A DNA stretch of 64,000 nt from contig OZ219748.1 of assembly GCA_964291335.2 (NCBI GenBank), positions 248,001 to 312,000 of the forward strand, written 5' to 3'. This DNA is from G964291335 sp964291335. GTDB lineage: Bacteria; Chloroflexota; Dehalococcoidia; Lucifugimonadales; UBA3495. A program made the translations under genes and the position numbers. The notes under the pieces were generated by a model that saw nothing but the letters and a program-made list of their open reading frames with translations, had not been told where the DNA came from and searched no databases. This document shows, one piece after another, positions 51,317 to 60,490 of this stretch (positions are counted from its first letter, which is position 1; the number at the start of each line of letters is the position of its first letter).

Positions 51317-52558
51317 TCAACTGTTTTGAGCCTCCGCTGCAATCAACTTCCGCAACTCGGTAAGAGCGGTGTTGACCACCCGACGCTTGATTACGATGCG
51401 GCGGGGTGGGGTGCGGAAGTTCAACTCCCGACCTTGACCAGGCCCGGCAATGGCAATGTAAACTTGACCTACGGGCTGCTCTTCCGCCATTTCCGGCCCA
51501 ATGACGCCAGTAAGTCCGATACCGTAATCAGCCCTCAGTTCCGACTTTATCCCCCGGGCCATAGCCATGGCCGTTGCGGCGCTTACCGGGCCATGCTGCC
51601 GCAGGATTTGAGCCGGCACGCCGTTCCGTTGCAGCAGTTCTTCCGTCAGCGCGACAACGCCGCCCTTGTAGTATGCGGCGCTGCCGGGCACGTCAGTAAT
51701 GCTGTTGGCCAGGAACCCCCCGCTGCACGCTTCCATCGTAGCCAGAGTCAGCCCTCGTTCAGCCAGAATCTGCCCGGCTGCCTGTTCCGGGGTTTCATCG
51801 TCAAAGCCCCAGACGTATGGCTCCAGGCGGGCCATAATGGCTTCCTCTACCGGGTGGATCAGGCGGCGGGCAGAGCCTTCGTCTTTGGCCCGGGCGATGA
51901 GGCGCAAGTGGATTCCATCAGCCTTGGAATAGATGCCGAGGTAAGGGTTTTCCTGACCGAAAAACCCGTTCAGCGCTTCGTCAATGGCGGCCTCCGACAT
52001 TCCCAGGGTCTTGATGTTTCGGGTAATGGTAACCTCCTCTTTCACCAGCTCCCGTAAGCGCGGGGCCACCTCCTCCTGCCATATGGGCTGCATTTCCCCG
52101 GGCGGGCCGGGCATACAAACAATAATGCGGCCCATATGTTCAACCCACCAACCCGGGGCTGTACCGTTGCGGTTGCTCAGAAAGCGTGCCGAGGGTATCA
52201 GATGTGCCTGCTTAATGTTGTGGGAGGGCATGGTCAGGCCCCGCCCGGCGAAATAGCGTTCCAGGTCGGCTACCACCTCCGGCTGCACCTGCGGCTCTTC
52301 CCCCAGAGCCTGGGCCACTGCTTCCCGCGTCAAGTCATCCTGTGTAGGCCCCAGACCGCCGGTAGTGAAGATAACCTCTGAACGCTGCAACCCCCGGTTA
52401 AAGGCTTCGCTCAGCCGGTTCAGGTCATCGCCAATGATGGAAACCCACTGGAGTTGAATGCCCAGGGCGGGCAGCTGACTGGCAATCCAGGCTGCGTTGG
52501 TATCGGTCAATTCGCCCATCAACAGTTCGGTGCCAATAGAGAGAATTTCTGCCTTCAA
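51317..52558 (-). CDS. cinA: CinA family protein (competence/damage-inducible, NMN deamidase domain)
   Basis: A 413-residue protein with an N-terminal MoCF-like ADP-ribose pyrophosphatase domain (ILSIGTELLMGELTDTNAAWIASQL, VIFTTGGLGPTQDDLTREAVAQAL) and a C-terminal NMN deamidase domain (ATMEACSGGFLANSITDVPGSAAYYKGGVVA, GLTGVIGP). It takes part in NAD recycling. A TTG at 52558, seven bases after GAGG, places the start exactly at the family N-terminus; an ATG at 52633 would add 25 residues. Last gene of the Gld/DUF4340 series on this strand. Confidence 0.92.
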   Translation of the reverse strand: MKAEILSIGTELLMGELTDTNAAWIASQLPALGIQLQWVSIIGDDLNRLSEAFNRGLQRSEVIFTTGGLGPTQDDLTREAVAQALGEEPQVQPEVVADLERYFAGRGLTMPSHNIKQAHLIPSARFLSNRNGTAPGWWVEHMGRIIVCMPGPPGEMQPIWQEEVAPRLRELVKEEVTITRNIKTLGMSEAAIDEALNGFFGQENPYLGIYSKADGIHLRLIARAKDEGSARRLIHPVEEAIMARLEPYVWGFDDETPEQAAGQILAERGLTLATMEACSGGFLANSITDVPGSAAYYKGGVVALTEELLQRNGVPAQILRQHGPVSAATAMAMARGIKSELRADYGIGLTGVIGPEMAEEQPVGQVYIAIAGPGQGRELNFRTPPRRIVIKRRVVNTALTELRKLIAAEAQNS

Positions 52559-52641
52559 TTCCTGACCTCGCAGAGTTTGTTCAACGGACCGGACAGACCC
52601 TGACGGCCCCTTGACCGGGCGGTTATTGCCCATTGTCCTGG

Positions 52642-53640
52642 CTACTGAGCTGGTTCCGGTGGATACGGGGGGTTCCTGAGCAGCTCTTCTACTCCGGCAG
52701 CCCACTGGGCCGGCACGGTAAACAACTCCGGGTTGCCGGCAGTTACTGCGTAGCGATGCTGACCGTCGGGGGTCAAGCTGCCCAGGGAAAACTCATGGGT
52801 CTGGTTCAGCCGGGTAGCCAGCCAAACGTTTACCGACGCCGGCTCCAGCCCATACTCTTCCGGGTTGTCGAATGTATCGGATACTATTTCGGTAACCCGA
52901 GGGTTGTTCAACAGCTCGTACTGATTATTCCAACTCTCTTGATGCACCGGAATGTCTGTTTCCGGAGCATCTCCCGCAGCCCGTTCAATGAGATACCACG
53001 CATCGCCGGCGTTATTGGCGCCGTAGAATTCCGCCTGGTCGCCCGAACTTATTTCGAAGTAAACCACCCGGTCCCGCTGGTCATCTTCTCCGTCCATGTC
53101 GTAAAGGCGCGGGTAGGGGGGTTGGTAAACCAGGCGGTTAATGACCATAGCCCAAATCTGGGGTACGGTGAAAAGCCGGGGCGAACCCACCAGACGGGCG
53201 TACTGGTTTTCGCCATCCGGGGTAACAATACCCATGTGCGCCTCGTAGGTAACTCCGGTGCGCTCGGTTATCCTGATAACGGAGAGGGGGTTGTTCGGGT
53301 CCAGTCCGTACCGGGCCGGGTCTTCTATCTCATCCACCAGGGTTCGGTTTACCCGTGGCCCGCTTAACAGCAGCGGAGTCCCGCTCCATTTTTTCTGATA
53401 TACCCTGGTTTCAGTATCACCCTCCACAATGTACCAGTAGGCGCCGCCGGGCCGCTTCCGGTACAGAACCGTTTCGCCCTGATAGCTGACCTCAATGCGC
53501 ACCAGGGAATTATCATCGACCCGCCAAAGCCAGTCCTGGTCTTCCTGCGGTTCAGAATTACGCGTTAAGGTGGCGACGATTACAGTCCCGCCAAAGAGCA
53601 GCAAGACTGTCAGCAAGAGAAAGGTCAGCCGTATGTTCAT
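52642..53640 (-). CDS. DUF4340 domain protein
   Basis: A 332-residue protein with an N-terminal membrane anchor (LTFLLLTVLLLFGGTVIVATL) and an extracytoplasmic region built of two DUF4340-type repeats: the first ends YGLDPNNPLSVIRITERTG, GIVTPDGENQYAR, PRLFTVPQIWAMVI; the second YGLEPASVNVWLATRLN, GSLTPDGQHRYAV, PELFTVPAQWAAGV. DUF4340 proteins usually accompany GldG-type ABC export systems, as here. Function in that system is not known. The previous gene ends 172 bases upstream. Confidence 0.88.
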   Translation of the reverse strand: MNIRLTFLLLTVLLLFGGTVIVATLTRNSEPQEDQDWLWRVDDNSLVRIEVSYQGETVLYRKRPGGAYWYIVEGDTETRVYQKKWSGTPLLLSGPRVNRTLVDEIEDPARYGLDPNNPLSVIRITERTGVTYEAHMGIVTPDGENQYARLVGSPRLFTVPQIWAMVINRLVYQPPYPRLYDMDGEDDQRDRVVYFEISSGDQAEFYGANNAGDAWYLIERAAGDAPETDIPVHQESWNNQYELLNNPRVTEIVSDTFDNPEEYGLEPASVNVWLATRLNQTHEFSLGSLTPDGQHRYAVTAGNPELFTVPAQWAAGVEELLRNPPYPPEPAQ

Positions 53641-53812
53641 CAGTCAGGTTACCCTTTAAGCAAGTGGTTATCCGGGCCGCCGGTTCTGCGAAACCTGACC
53701 GGGCTTCGGGGTTGGGCGCAAAGGTCGCCGCAAGTCCGGGGGAAGCCTCGGCGGAAAGGGTTGCTGCGTTCCCGTTGACCGCCGGCGCATTGCTCCGGGG
53801 AAAGGTAGCGGC

Positions 53813-55735
53813 TCAGCGGCGCACCCACCAAACCAGGGCGGCCATCAACCCCATCAGGCCGGGCAGGAGCAGCCAGGATGAAAACTTAACGAAATTCTCC
53901 TGATTCCGGTCAACGTTGAACTCTCGGGTGGTCAGCGCCTTGGGACGCAGGGAAACCAGGGAAACATCGCCCACCAGGTAGTTCACCGAGTTAAGGAACA
54001 GGTCGGCGCCGCTGCCCCGTTCATAAAAGCTGTTGGCCACGAAATCGGAATCTCCCAGCACCATAATGTTAGCAACCTGCTCCTCGGTAATACCCGCGAG
54101 GTTGGCCGGGGCCTGCGTTCCGATAGGGCCCAAAGCCCGCACGTAGGTTACCGGTGAGAAGGGGCCTTTGGGGTCTTGGTCATTATCGGCGTCGGTGCGG
54201 GGTTCGGTGCGCTCCGGGTCGTCGATTACATAACTGTTGCCGGAACTGAAGGCCAGCGGCACTGGCTGCCGCAGACGGGAGCCGTCGTCAATCGACTGAA
54301 GCGGCGCCGCTCCGGGCATCAGGACCAGGTCCAGCGAGCGGCCACGGGGTGAGGTGATTTGCAGCAGCGTTTCCAGTATTTCCCGGGGGATTTGCGCCAC
54401 CAGTTCCCCGGGCAATTCCAGGGGGTTCACGGTCTCCAGGCGGAGGGTATGGGGGTTGCCTGGTATGGAACTATCCAGGTCGCGGATATACCCGCTGCCG
54501 ATGACTACGCCCCAGGTGGCGACAAACTCCCGGAAGGTATTGGGGGTATCCGGGTCGGCCAGGAAGATGAGGCGGCCGGCGCTGCGGCGTTCACTGCCAT
54601 CCGGGTTTTTACCTTGCAAGTAGAGGTTCAGCGCATTGGCATGGGCCTCCGGCAAATCGCTGGTGGGGCGGGCGATGACCAGCAGGGCGGCATCAGCCGG
54701 AACGCTGACAGCGTCGTTATTGACTGCCCAGCGCAAGGTCTCTACCCGATAATTATCCTGCTCCAGGCCAACCCGCAAGTCGCTGTAGCCTTCCGCAGCA
54801 GAACTGGCAAGGCTGCGTTCACCATGCCCCGACAGGAAGTAAACGGCTTTCTGTTCCTGCCCGGTAATCAGCAGAATGCTGGATACCAGGTCCTGCTCCA
54901 GGTGGCTGTATCCGGCATCTTTGGGCTGGATAATGGCCTGCGCTTCGCCGTCGCGGAGTTTTACTACGATAGATTCGTTGACAAAGGCTACCGGCGTGGC
55001 GCCAAAGTACCGGGACACGCGCTGGGGGTTCACATCCGGGTCAACGAAGCTGGAGTGAAACCTGGTAGGCCGGGCGGCCTCAAACTCTCGAAAGGTCTCC
55101 CGAACCTTGCTTTCCCGGTTCAGCAGCTGGTAGGCGGCATTGGCGCTGCTTTGCGGCCCCACAGAAACCTCCGCCTTGTAAAAGGCGATGACTTCAATAT
55201 CCTGCTCCAGGTCGTCCAGCAGCTGTTCAGTCCGGTCTGCCAGGCTGAACTGGTTGGTGGCGGTAACATCCAGCCGGTTATTGTTTTCGAAGGACACAAA
55301 ATTGGCGGCGATGATAATCCCTAAAAAGGCAGCCAGCATAACCAGCGAGTTGACGCCGTACCGACCGGTGCGACTGATGAAAGCAGCTACCACTGAGCTG
55401 AGGGAAATCAAGCCTACTAACAGAATCAGCGCGCCGCCAAAGCCCAGGCTGATGTAGCCGTATAGCCGCATGGAGCTGACGAAAGCCACCAGCGTTGCGC
55501 CGGCGATCAGGGCAACAACCCCGGCGATAACCAGGGGGGCGCCAAAAGCGCCAATGGTATTCAGAAATGGTTCCAGAAAGCTGAAGAGAGTACGGGAAAC
55601 TACTTCTACATTCTCGGTTTCCCGGTTTTCTGCGCTGGCAGCTCTGCGGGAATCCGTTGAACTCGACCGGCCGAGGTTGCCTGGCCTTCTCCGCCGCCTC
55701 CAGTCCCCGGTGGCTTCAGTGGGGTGTTCACTCAT
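53813..55735 (-). CDS. GldG-like ABC transport auxiliary protein
   Basis: A 640-residue protein with several helices near the N-terminus (residues 50-150), a large extracytoplasmic ABC_transp_aux/GldG domain (LDVTATNQFSLADRTEQLLDDLEQDIEVIAFYKAE, VYFLSGHGERSLAS, LLVIARPTSDLPEAHANALNLYLQGK, GRLIFLADPD) and a C-terminal helix (WLLLPGLMGLMAALVWWVRR). GldG together with an ABC-2 permease and ATPase forms the export system first described in gliding Bacteroidetes and found widely elsewhere. Directly downstream of the permease gene with one base between. Confidence 0.92.
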   Translation of the reverse strand: MSEHPTEATGDWRRRRRPGNLGRSSSTDSRRAASAENRETENVEVVSRTLFSFLEPFLNTIGAFGAPLVIAGVVALIAGATLVAFVSSMRLYGYISLGFGGALILLVGLISLSSVVAAFISRTGRYGVNSLVMLAAFLGIIIAANFVSFENNNRLDVTATNQFSLADRTEQLLDDLEQDIEVIAFYKAEVSVGPQSSANAAYQLLNRESKVRETFREFEAARPTRFHSSFVDPDVNPQRVSRYFGATPVAFVNESIVVKLRDGEAQAIIQPKDAGYSHLEQDLVSSILLITGQEQKAVYFLSGHGERSLASSAAEGYSDLRVGLEQDNYRVETLRWAVNNDAVSVPADAALLVIARPTSDLPEAHANALNLYLQGKNPDGSERRSAGRLIFLADPDTPNTFREFVATWGVVIGSGYIRDLDSSIPGNPHTLRLETVNPLELPGELVAQIPREILETLLQITSPRGRSLDLVLMPGAAPLQSIDDGSRLRQPVPLAFSSGNSYVIDDPERTEPRTDADNDQDPKGPFSPVTYVRALGPIGTQAPANLAGITEEQVANIMVLGDSDFVANSFYERGSGADLFLNSVNYLVGDVSLVSLRPKALTTREFNVDRNQENFVKFSSWLLLPGLMGLMAALVWWVRR

Positions 55736-55736
55736 T

Positions 55737-56462
55737 TTACTTCCATCTCCGGAATTCCAGCGCCCGAATGGCCAGGAACAGGAACACAGCCGTGACGCTC
55801 AGGAAATAAACAATGTGCTTGGTATCTATGACACCCCGCGCAAAATCCTCAAAGTGGGATTGAAGCCCAATTTCGGTAACCAGCAGCGAGGCAAAGCCCC
55901 CCACCAGGTCGGAACTGAAGTGCACGAAGGACAGAGCGGCAATTATGCCCATAGCGACAAAGCCGGCGACAATTTGGTTGCTGGTAATCGTAGAGGTCAG
56001 CATCCCGATTGCCAGGGCCGCTGCGCCATAAAGAGCCAAGCCCAGGTAGCCGGAGTAAATGGGGCCGGTATCCGGGTCGGCGAAAATGTAAAGCAGCAGG
56101 GGGTAATAGAGGGTTAAGGCCAGCATGGCTAACAGGAAAGTCAGGCTGGCCAGGTATTTACCCAGAATTATCTCCCAGTCCCGTACCGGAGAGGTGAGCA
56201 GCAACTCAATAGTGCCCAACTTCTGCTCTTCGGCCAGCAAACGCATGGTCAGCGCCGGCGCCAGCAGGATGAGGATAATGGTGGACCATTGGAAGAAATT
56301 GCTCAGGGTAGCTTCCGGGAAGGGGTTATTTTCACTGGGAACGACGCCGGCAGCAAAGAATATTCCGGTAAGGGCCAGGAAAATCATTCCGACTACATAG
56401 GCAATCGGGGTGCCAAAATAAACCTGAATTTCTTTCCAGGCCACTGCCTGGATAATCCGCAT
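55737..56462 (-). CDS. ABC-2 type permease, GldF-like
   Basis: A 241-residue permease with six helices. Family points: VAWKEIQVYFGTPIAYVVGMIFLALTGIFF at the N-terminus, PALTMRLLAEEQKLGTIELLLTSPVRDWEIILGKYLASL in the cytoplasmic loop. Forms the membrane part of the Gld-like exporter with the ATPase three bases upstream. GAGGAG precedes the ATG. Confidence 0.92.
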   Translation of the reverse strand: MRIIQAVAWKEIQVYFGTPIAYVVGMIFLALTGIFFAAGVVPSENNPFPEATLSNFFQWSTIILILLAPALTMRLLAEEQKLGTIELLLTSPVRDWEIILGKYLASLTFLLAMLALTLYYPLLLYIFADPDTGPIYSGYLGLALYGAAALAIGMLTSTITSNQIVAGFVAMGIIAALSFVHFSSDLVGGFASLLVTEIGLQSHFEDFARGVIDTKHIVYFLSVTAVFLFLAIRALEFRRWK

Positions 56463-56464
56463 CG

Positions 56465-57427
56465 CTAAAACTCCTCGTGGGTAGTAAGACGGAGGAAAAT
56501 ATCCTCGAGGCTCATGCTGACCAGCTGCATACTGAGCAGACTCCAGCCGTTGCTGACTATTGCCCGGGAAATCGCATCCCGCAGATCCTGGCCCCGCTGT
56601 ACCTGCACAGTATAGACGCTGCGCCCCTGCTGCAAGCGGTGGGTAACTTCTGCCACCCCGGGCACGCTGCGCAGAACGGCCAGCACTTCCTGAACCGGCC
56701 CCCGGGCCTCAACCTGAAGTTGATCGACCCCTTGCAGGCGTTGCGCCAGATTGCCGGGCGTATCTTCAGCAACAATTTTGCCTTCGTGAATAATCAGGAC
56801 CCGTTCACAAATCATATTCACTTCGGGCAGAATGTGACTGCTCAGCACAACGGTCTGCTGCTGGCCCAAATCCTGAATCAATCGCCGGGTCTCCACCACC
56901 TGAATCGGGTCGATACCGATGGTTGGTTCGTCCAGCACCAGCACCTCCGGCTCGTGCAGGATGGCTTGGGCGATGCCAACCCGCTGCCGGAAGCCTTTCG
57001 ATAATTTGCCGATGATAGTCTTGTGGTAGTCCTGCAAACGGCAAAGGTCAATCACGTCGCCGATGCGCCCCTTGATTCGGCGGGCCGGCATTCCCCGCAG
57101 GGTTCCCATGTATTTCAGGTAGCTGGTAACGGGCATTTCGGTGTGCAGGGGTACGGTTTCCGGCAGGTAGCCGATGCGCTTTCGCACTTCCAGAGAGTTC
57201 TCAACCACGTCATAGTCGGCCAGAGTAACCTTGCCCTGGGTGGGCGGCATGAAACCGGTGAGGATGCGCATGGTAGTGGTCTTGCCAGCGCCGTTGGGGC
57301 CCAGAAACCCCAGAATCTCTCCTTGATTCACACCGAAATTCACATCTTCAATGGCCGGTTGGGGGCCATAGTAGTGAGTCAGGCCAGTTGCCTGGATCAT
57401 CAGGTCGTCCGACTGCCGGTCTTCCAT
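56465..57427 (-). CDS. ABC transporter ATP-binding protein, GldA-like
   Basis: A 320-residue ATPase. Walker A GPNGAGKTTTMR, signature LSKGFRQRVGIAQAI, Walker B VLVLDEPTIGIDPIQV and H-loop VLSSHILPEVNMI are present, then a C-terminal DUF4162-like domain that ends in DIFLRLT. The gene heads the operon with GldF, GldG, DUF4340 and cinA. The ATG at 57427 is preferred with GAGGG nine bases upstream. The substrate is unknown. Confidence 0.93.
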   Translation of the reverse strand: MEDRQSDDLMIQATGLTHYYGPQPAIEDVNFGVNQGEILGFLGPNGAGKTTTMRILTGFMPPTQGKVTLADYDVVENSLEVRKRIGYLPETVPLHTEMPVTSYLKYMGTLRGMPARRIKGRIGDVIDLCRLQDYHKTIIGKLSKGFRQRVGIAQAILHEPEVLVLDEPTIGIDPIQVVETRRLIQDLGQQQTVVLSSHILPEVNMICERVLIIHEGKIVAEDTPGNLAQRLQGVDQLQVEARGPVQEVLAVLRSVPGVAEVTHRLQQGRSVYTVQVQRGQDLRDAISRAIVSNGWSLLSMQLVSMSLEDIFLRLTTHEEF

Positions 57428-57528
57428 TTTCAATTACCCTCTTGGGCGATAAGTCCTGAAGGCTTGGGGGCTGGACTGGAATTGGGTTGGCCGCCAAAGG
57501 TCAGGCAGCTCGCCCGGGGGCCAAACAT

Positions 57529-57557
57529 TTGAACAATAGCTTAAGTGATGATATTCT
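57529..57557 (+). promoter_or_regulatory. Candidate speD promoter
   Basis: TTGAAC, a 17-base spacer and TATTCT. The predicted transcript would begin near 57564, downstream of the first ATG in the frame, which supports the internal ATG at 57644 as the real start. Confidence 0.5.
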
Positions 57558-57643
57558 ATACCTCTGATTTTGCCAATACTTGGTCAGGGGCTGGCAAGTT
57601 CACGGGTCACTTTTCCAGGTTCGGGAGGTATCAGACAGCCAAA

Positions 57644-58075
57644 ATGCATCTGGTTATTGACGGCTATGCCGGCGACTCCGGCAAGATGTGGGATCTGGAA
57701 CTGGTTCGGAATTTTCTTACGGAGTATCCGGACAAACTGGGGATGACGCGAATAACCGAGCCGAGGGTGCTGGAGTATAACGGCCCCAAAGTTGAAGATG
57801 CCGGTGTGTCGGGTTTCGTTATTATAGCGGAAAGTCATATCAGCATTCACACGTTCCCATACCGGAATTACGTTAATATAGACATTTTTTCCTGCAAGAC
57901 CTTTGATGATAATCAGGCGGCCCGGGACGCCCGGGAACTCTTCAACCTTACCGGTATGAAAACCTGGCTGCTGGACCGGGGGCTGGAGTGGTTGGACAGT
58001 GCGCAGGGTATCAGCGAAACCCAGGAACAGCGGGCTTCCCTGCAGGCCAGCCCGGTCAGCCTGCCCCGCCTCTGA
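57644..58075 (+). CDS. speD: S-adenosylmethionine decarboxylase proenzyme
   Basis: A 143-residue pyruvoyl enzyme that makes the aminopropyl donor for spermidine. The self-cleavage site is at the Glu-Ser bond of IAESHISIHTFPYRNYVNIDIFSCK, giving the pyruvoyl group from Ser; the His and Cys of the motif are in place. The ATG at 57644 matches the start of related short proenzymes (MHLVIDGYAGD); GGGAGG lies 15 bases upstream. The frame is open from 57545, but the upstream residues overlap the candidate promoter. speB follows after 10 bases. Confidence 0.88.
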   Translation: MHLVIDGYAGDSGKMWDLELVRNFLTEYPDKLGMTRITEPRVLEYNGPKVEDAGVSGFVIIAESHISIHTFPYRNYVNIDIFSCKTFDDNQAARDARELFNLTGMKTWLLDRGLEWLDSAQGISETQEQRASLQASPVSLPRL

Positions 58076-58085
58076 AGCCGGCAAA

Positions 58086-58973
58086 ATGGGCCTGCCCTGG
58101 ATACACCTGAACTTTTTAGCCCTGCCTCCCGAACAAAGCAGCCTGGCGCAAGCCCGAACCGTCCTGCTCCCGGTTCCCTATGATAGCACCACCTCTGTGC
58201 GCAGCGGGGCGCGGGAAGGGCCAGCCGCCATCATTGAAGCCTCTTACGGTCTGGAGGATTTCGACTGGGAATTGGGCCTGGATATAGCCGACCTGGGTAT
58301 CCATACTACCCCGGCGCTGGAGGCCCACACCGGCGATCCGGGGCAGATGGCGGAACGGGTAAGACGGGCGGTCAGTCAGCATATCGCCCCCCGCCGATTG
58401 GTGGGTGTGCTGGGGGGCGACCACTCCGTCTGCATCGGTTCAGCCCTGGCCCACGCCGAAGCCAACTCTCCCCTGTCAGTCCTCTACCTGGACGCCCACG
58501 CTGACTTGCGGGACCAATACCTGGGGACTGCCTGGGGGCATTCTTCCGGGGCGCGCCGAATCCAGGAACACTGCCCGCTGGTCCTGGCCGGCGTCCGCAG
58601 TATGTGCCTGGAGGAGAAAGAATATCTGGAATCGCAATCCATACCGGTTTTTCCCTGGCCGCCGGCCGGCGCCGACCGGGTGGAAGCGTACACCAACGCT
58701 ATCGCTAACTCCTTGACCGGCAACGTTTACATCAGCATAGACCTGGACGTGCTGGACTGCTCCCTGATGCCGGCGGTAGGCACCCCTGAACCCGGCGGCA
58801 TGACCTGGCAGGAGCTGACGGCAGTTCTCCGCGCCGTGGCCCAGCGCCACCGGATTGTGGGCTTTGACGTATGCGAGCTGTCGCCCCGGGATGGGCCGCC
58901 GGCCTGCGCCTACACCGCTGCCAAAATTATCTACAAGCTCATCGGCTACGTCGCCATTTCTTCCCGGTTCTAG
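58086..58973 (+). CDS. speB: Agmatinase / ureohydrolase family protein
   Basis: A 295-residue arginase-fold enzyme, most likely agmatinase making putrescine. Mn-binding blocks are LGGDHSVCIGSA, YLDAHADLRD and SIDLDVLDCSLMPAVGTPEPGGMTW, with FDVCELSP at the end. Adjacent speD links it to spermidine synthesis. The ATG at 58086 is chosen although its ribosome site is weak. A spermidine synthase (speE) and arginine decarboxylase were not found in the window. Confidence 0.9.
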   Translation: MGLPWIHLNFLALPPEQSSLAQARTVLLPVPYDSTTSVRSGAREGPAAIIEASYGLEDFDWELGLDIADLGIHTTPALEAHTGDPGQMAERVRRAVSQHIAPRRLVGVLGGDHSVCIGSALAHAEANSPLSVLYLDAHADLRDQYLGTAWGHSSGARRIQEHCPLVLAGVRSMCLEEKEYLESQSIPVFPWPPAGADRVEAYTNAIANSLTGNVYISIDLDVLDCSLMPAVGTPEPGGMTWQELTAVLRAVAQRHRIVGFDVCELSPRDGPPACAYTAAKIIYKLIGYVAISSRF

Positions 58974-58977
58974 CAGC

Positions 58978-59003
58978 TGCGCAGCGGCATCGGTCCCTGC
59001 GCA
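58978..59003. repeat. Hairpin after speB
   Basis: TGCGCAG and CTGCGCA form a seven-pair stem with a 12-base loop just after the speB stop; there is no T-run, so terminator use is uncertain. The rest of the 245-base gap to the next gene shows no other structure I can name. Confidence 0.4.
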
Positions 59004-59218
59004 ACCCGCGCGCTCCCGGCCCCGGGCATAGGGCCGGACAACCCCTATCATACTGACCTCCTTTGAACCGTCAACCGCTCGTGAATCATGAACCTGGTTG
59101 GCCGGTGTAGCATTACCCATCCTGATGTGTTTAGATGGAACAGGGGGTATTTCATTCCACCGCATGACTTAAGGGCGTTGCCGGGCCTGGCGGATTCTGG
59201 AAGCAGCAGCGAGGAAGT

Positions 59219-60364
59219 ATGGATTCGACCATCCGGTTGGGTAAAGTGTTGGGCATTCCGGTCGGAGTTAACTATAGCTGGCTGGTTATCTTTGGCATTG
59301 TAATTCTGCTTTTGTCATCCCGGTTTGGTGAAACCTACCCCCACTGGGCCCTGGTGGAAAGGTGGGGACTGGCCGTTGTTACCACTCTGTTCTTCTTTCT
59401 GTCGGTGCTGGCGCACGAGCTTTCGCACAGTATAGTTGCCTTGAGCCGGGGCATTCCGGTCAAGGGCATTACTCTTTTTATTTTCGGCGGAGTTTCCCAG
59501 TTGGCAAGGGAGGCCCAGCGGCCCGCGACGGAGTTTATGGTTGCCGTAGTGGGGCCGTTGGTCAGCCTGCTCCTGGGTGCAGTCTTGAGTATTCTGTACC
59601 TGGCGTCCGCAGGGTTCAGCAGCCACTTATCCGCTTTTCTCCTGACTTTGGGATTGGTGAACATCTCGCTGGGAATATTCAACCTGCTGCCGGGGTTTCC
59701 GCTGGATGGCGGCCGGGTATTGCGGGCTTGTATCTGGTGGGGCACTGGCAGCTACTGGCGGGCAACGCAAATCGCCATTCGCGCCGGTCAGGCACTGGGT
59801 TTGCTGCTGGTGGCCTTTGGCCTGGGCTGGGCGCTGCTGGTGGAAATTCAAGGGATTTGGACTTCTCTGATAGGCGGCTTCCTCTTTCTGATTGCTACTT
59901 CCAACTACCGGCAGGAGCAAGCGAGGGAAAGGCTCAAGGCCTGGCAGGTGAGCGACGTCGCCCGACAGGATTGTATTGCCCTGCCGGCACGCACTCCTTT
60001 GCTGAACCAAACGGGGATAGACCAATTGCGCCGCAGCGGGTTTGTGCCGGTTCTGGTTGATGGACAGGTTGCCGGCATCGTAACTGCCGGCAACCTGGTG
60101 GGGTTGTCTTCCGCAGCATGGCATACGCACACGCTGGAAGACCTGATGACGCCGCTGAATCCGGACCTGGCCCTGACATCAGAAACACCGGTATGGGATG
60201 CTATAGATTGGCTGGAAGATAATCGGCTGACTGTTGCCCCGGTGTGGCGAGAAGGCGTCTTGTTGGGTTTCGTTAACCGCACTGACCTGGCGGCCTTTCT
60301 GAAAGCCGGACTGCCCGGAAAAAAAGGGAAAGAACCGGGCGGACGGCGAGGCAATGGTGGGTGA
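59219..60364 (+). CDS. Site-2 protease family protein (M50) with CBS pair
   Basis: A 381-residue integral membrane metalloprotease. The zinc site is HELSHS (about residue 65) with the second motif NLLPGFPLDGGRVLRA (about 160), in a bundle of six helices; residues about 235-365 form a CBS pair (QTGIDQLRRSGFVPVLVDGQVAGIVTAGNL, LEDLMTPLNPDLALTSETPVWDAIDWLEDNRLTVAPVW). GAGGAAGT precedes the ATG. Family members cut transmembrane segments of regulators such as anti-sigma factors; here the client is not known. Confidence 0.92.
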   Translation: MDSTIRLGKVLGIPVGVNYSWLVIFGIVILLLSSRFGETYPHWALVERWGLAVVTTLFFFLSVLAHELSHSIVALSRGIPVKGITLFIFGGVSQLAREAQRPATEFMVAVVGPLVSLLLGAVLSILYLASAGFSSHLSAFLLTLGLVNISLGIFNLLPGFPLDGGRVLRACIWWGTGSYWRATQIAIRAGQALGLLLVAFGLGWALLVEIQGIWTSLIGGFLFLIATSNYRQEQARERLKAWQVSDVARQDCIALPARTPLLNQTGIDQLRRSGFVPVLVDGQVAGIVTAGNLVGLSSAAWHTHTLEDLMTPLNPDLALTSETPVWDAIDWLEDNRLTVAPVWREGVLLGFVNRTDLAAFLKAGLPGKKGKEPGGRRGNGG

Positions 60365-60490
60365 ATACCTTGCGATAGCAAGCTTTGCCAAGCCCCTTTC
60401 CAGTTTCCCAGCAGCTATGGACCGGAGGCGTCCCGCGCCGGCATTCCCCGGCTATGCTACAATGGATGCAGGTTACGCCAGAGGTACGCT

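Noticed and set aside
57545..57643. N-terminal extension of speD from 57545/57548
   Set aside because: It overlaps a candidate promoter and does not match the short proenzyme family, whose start fits 57644.
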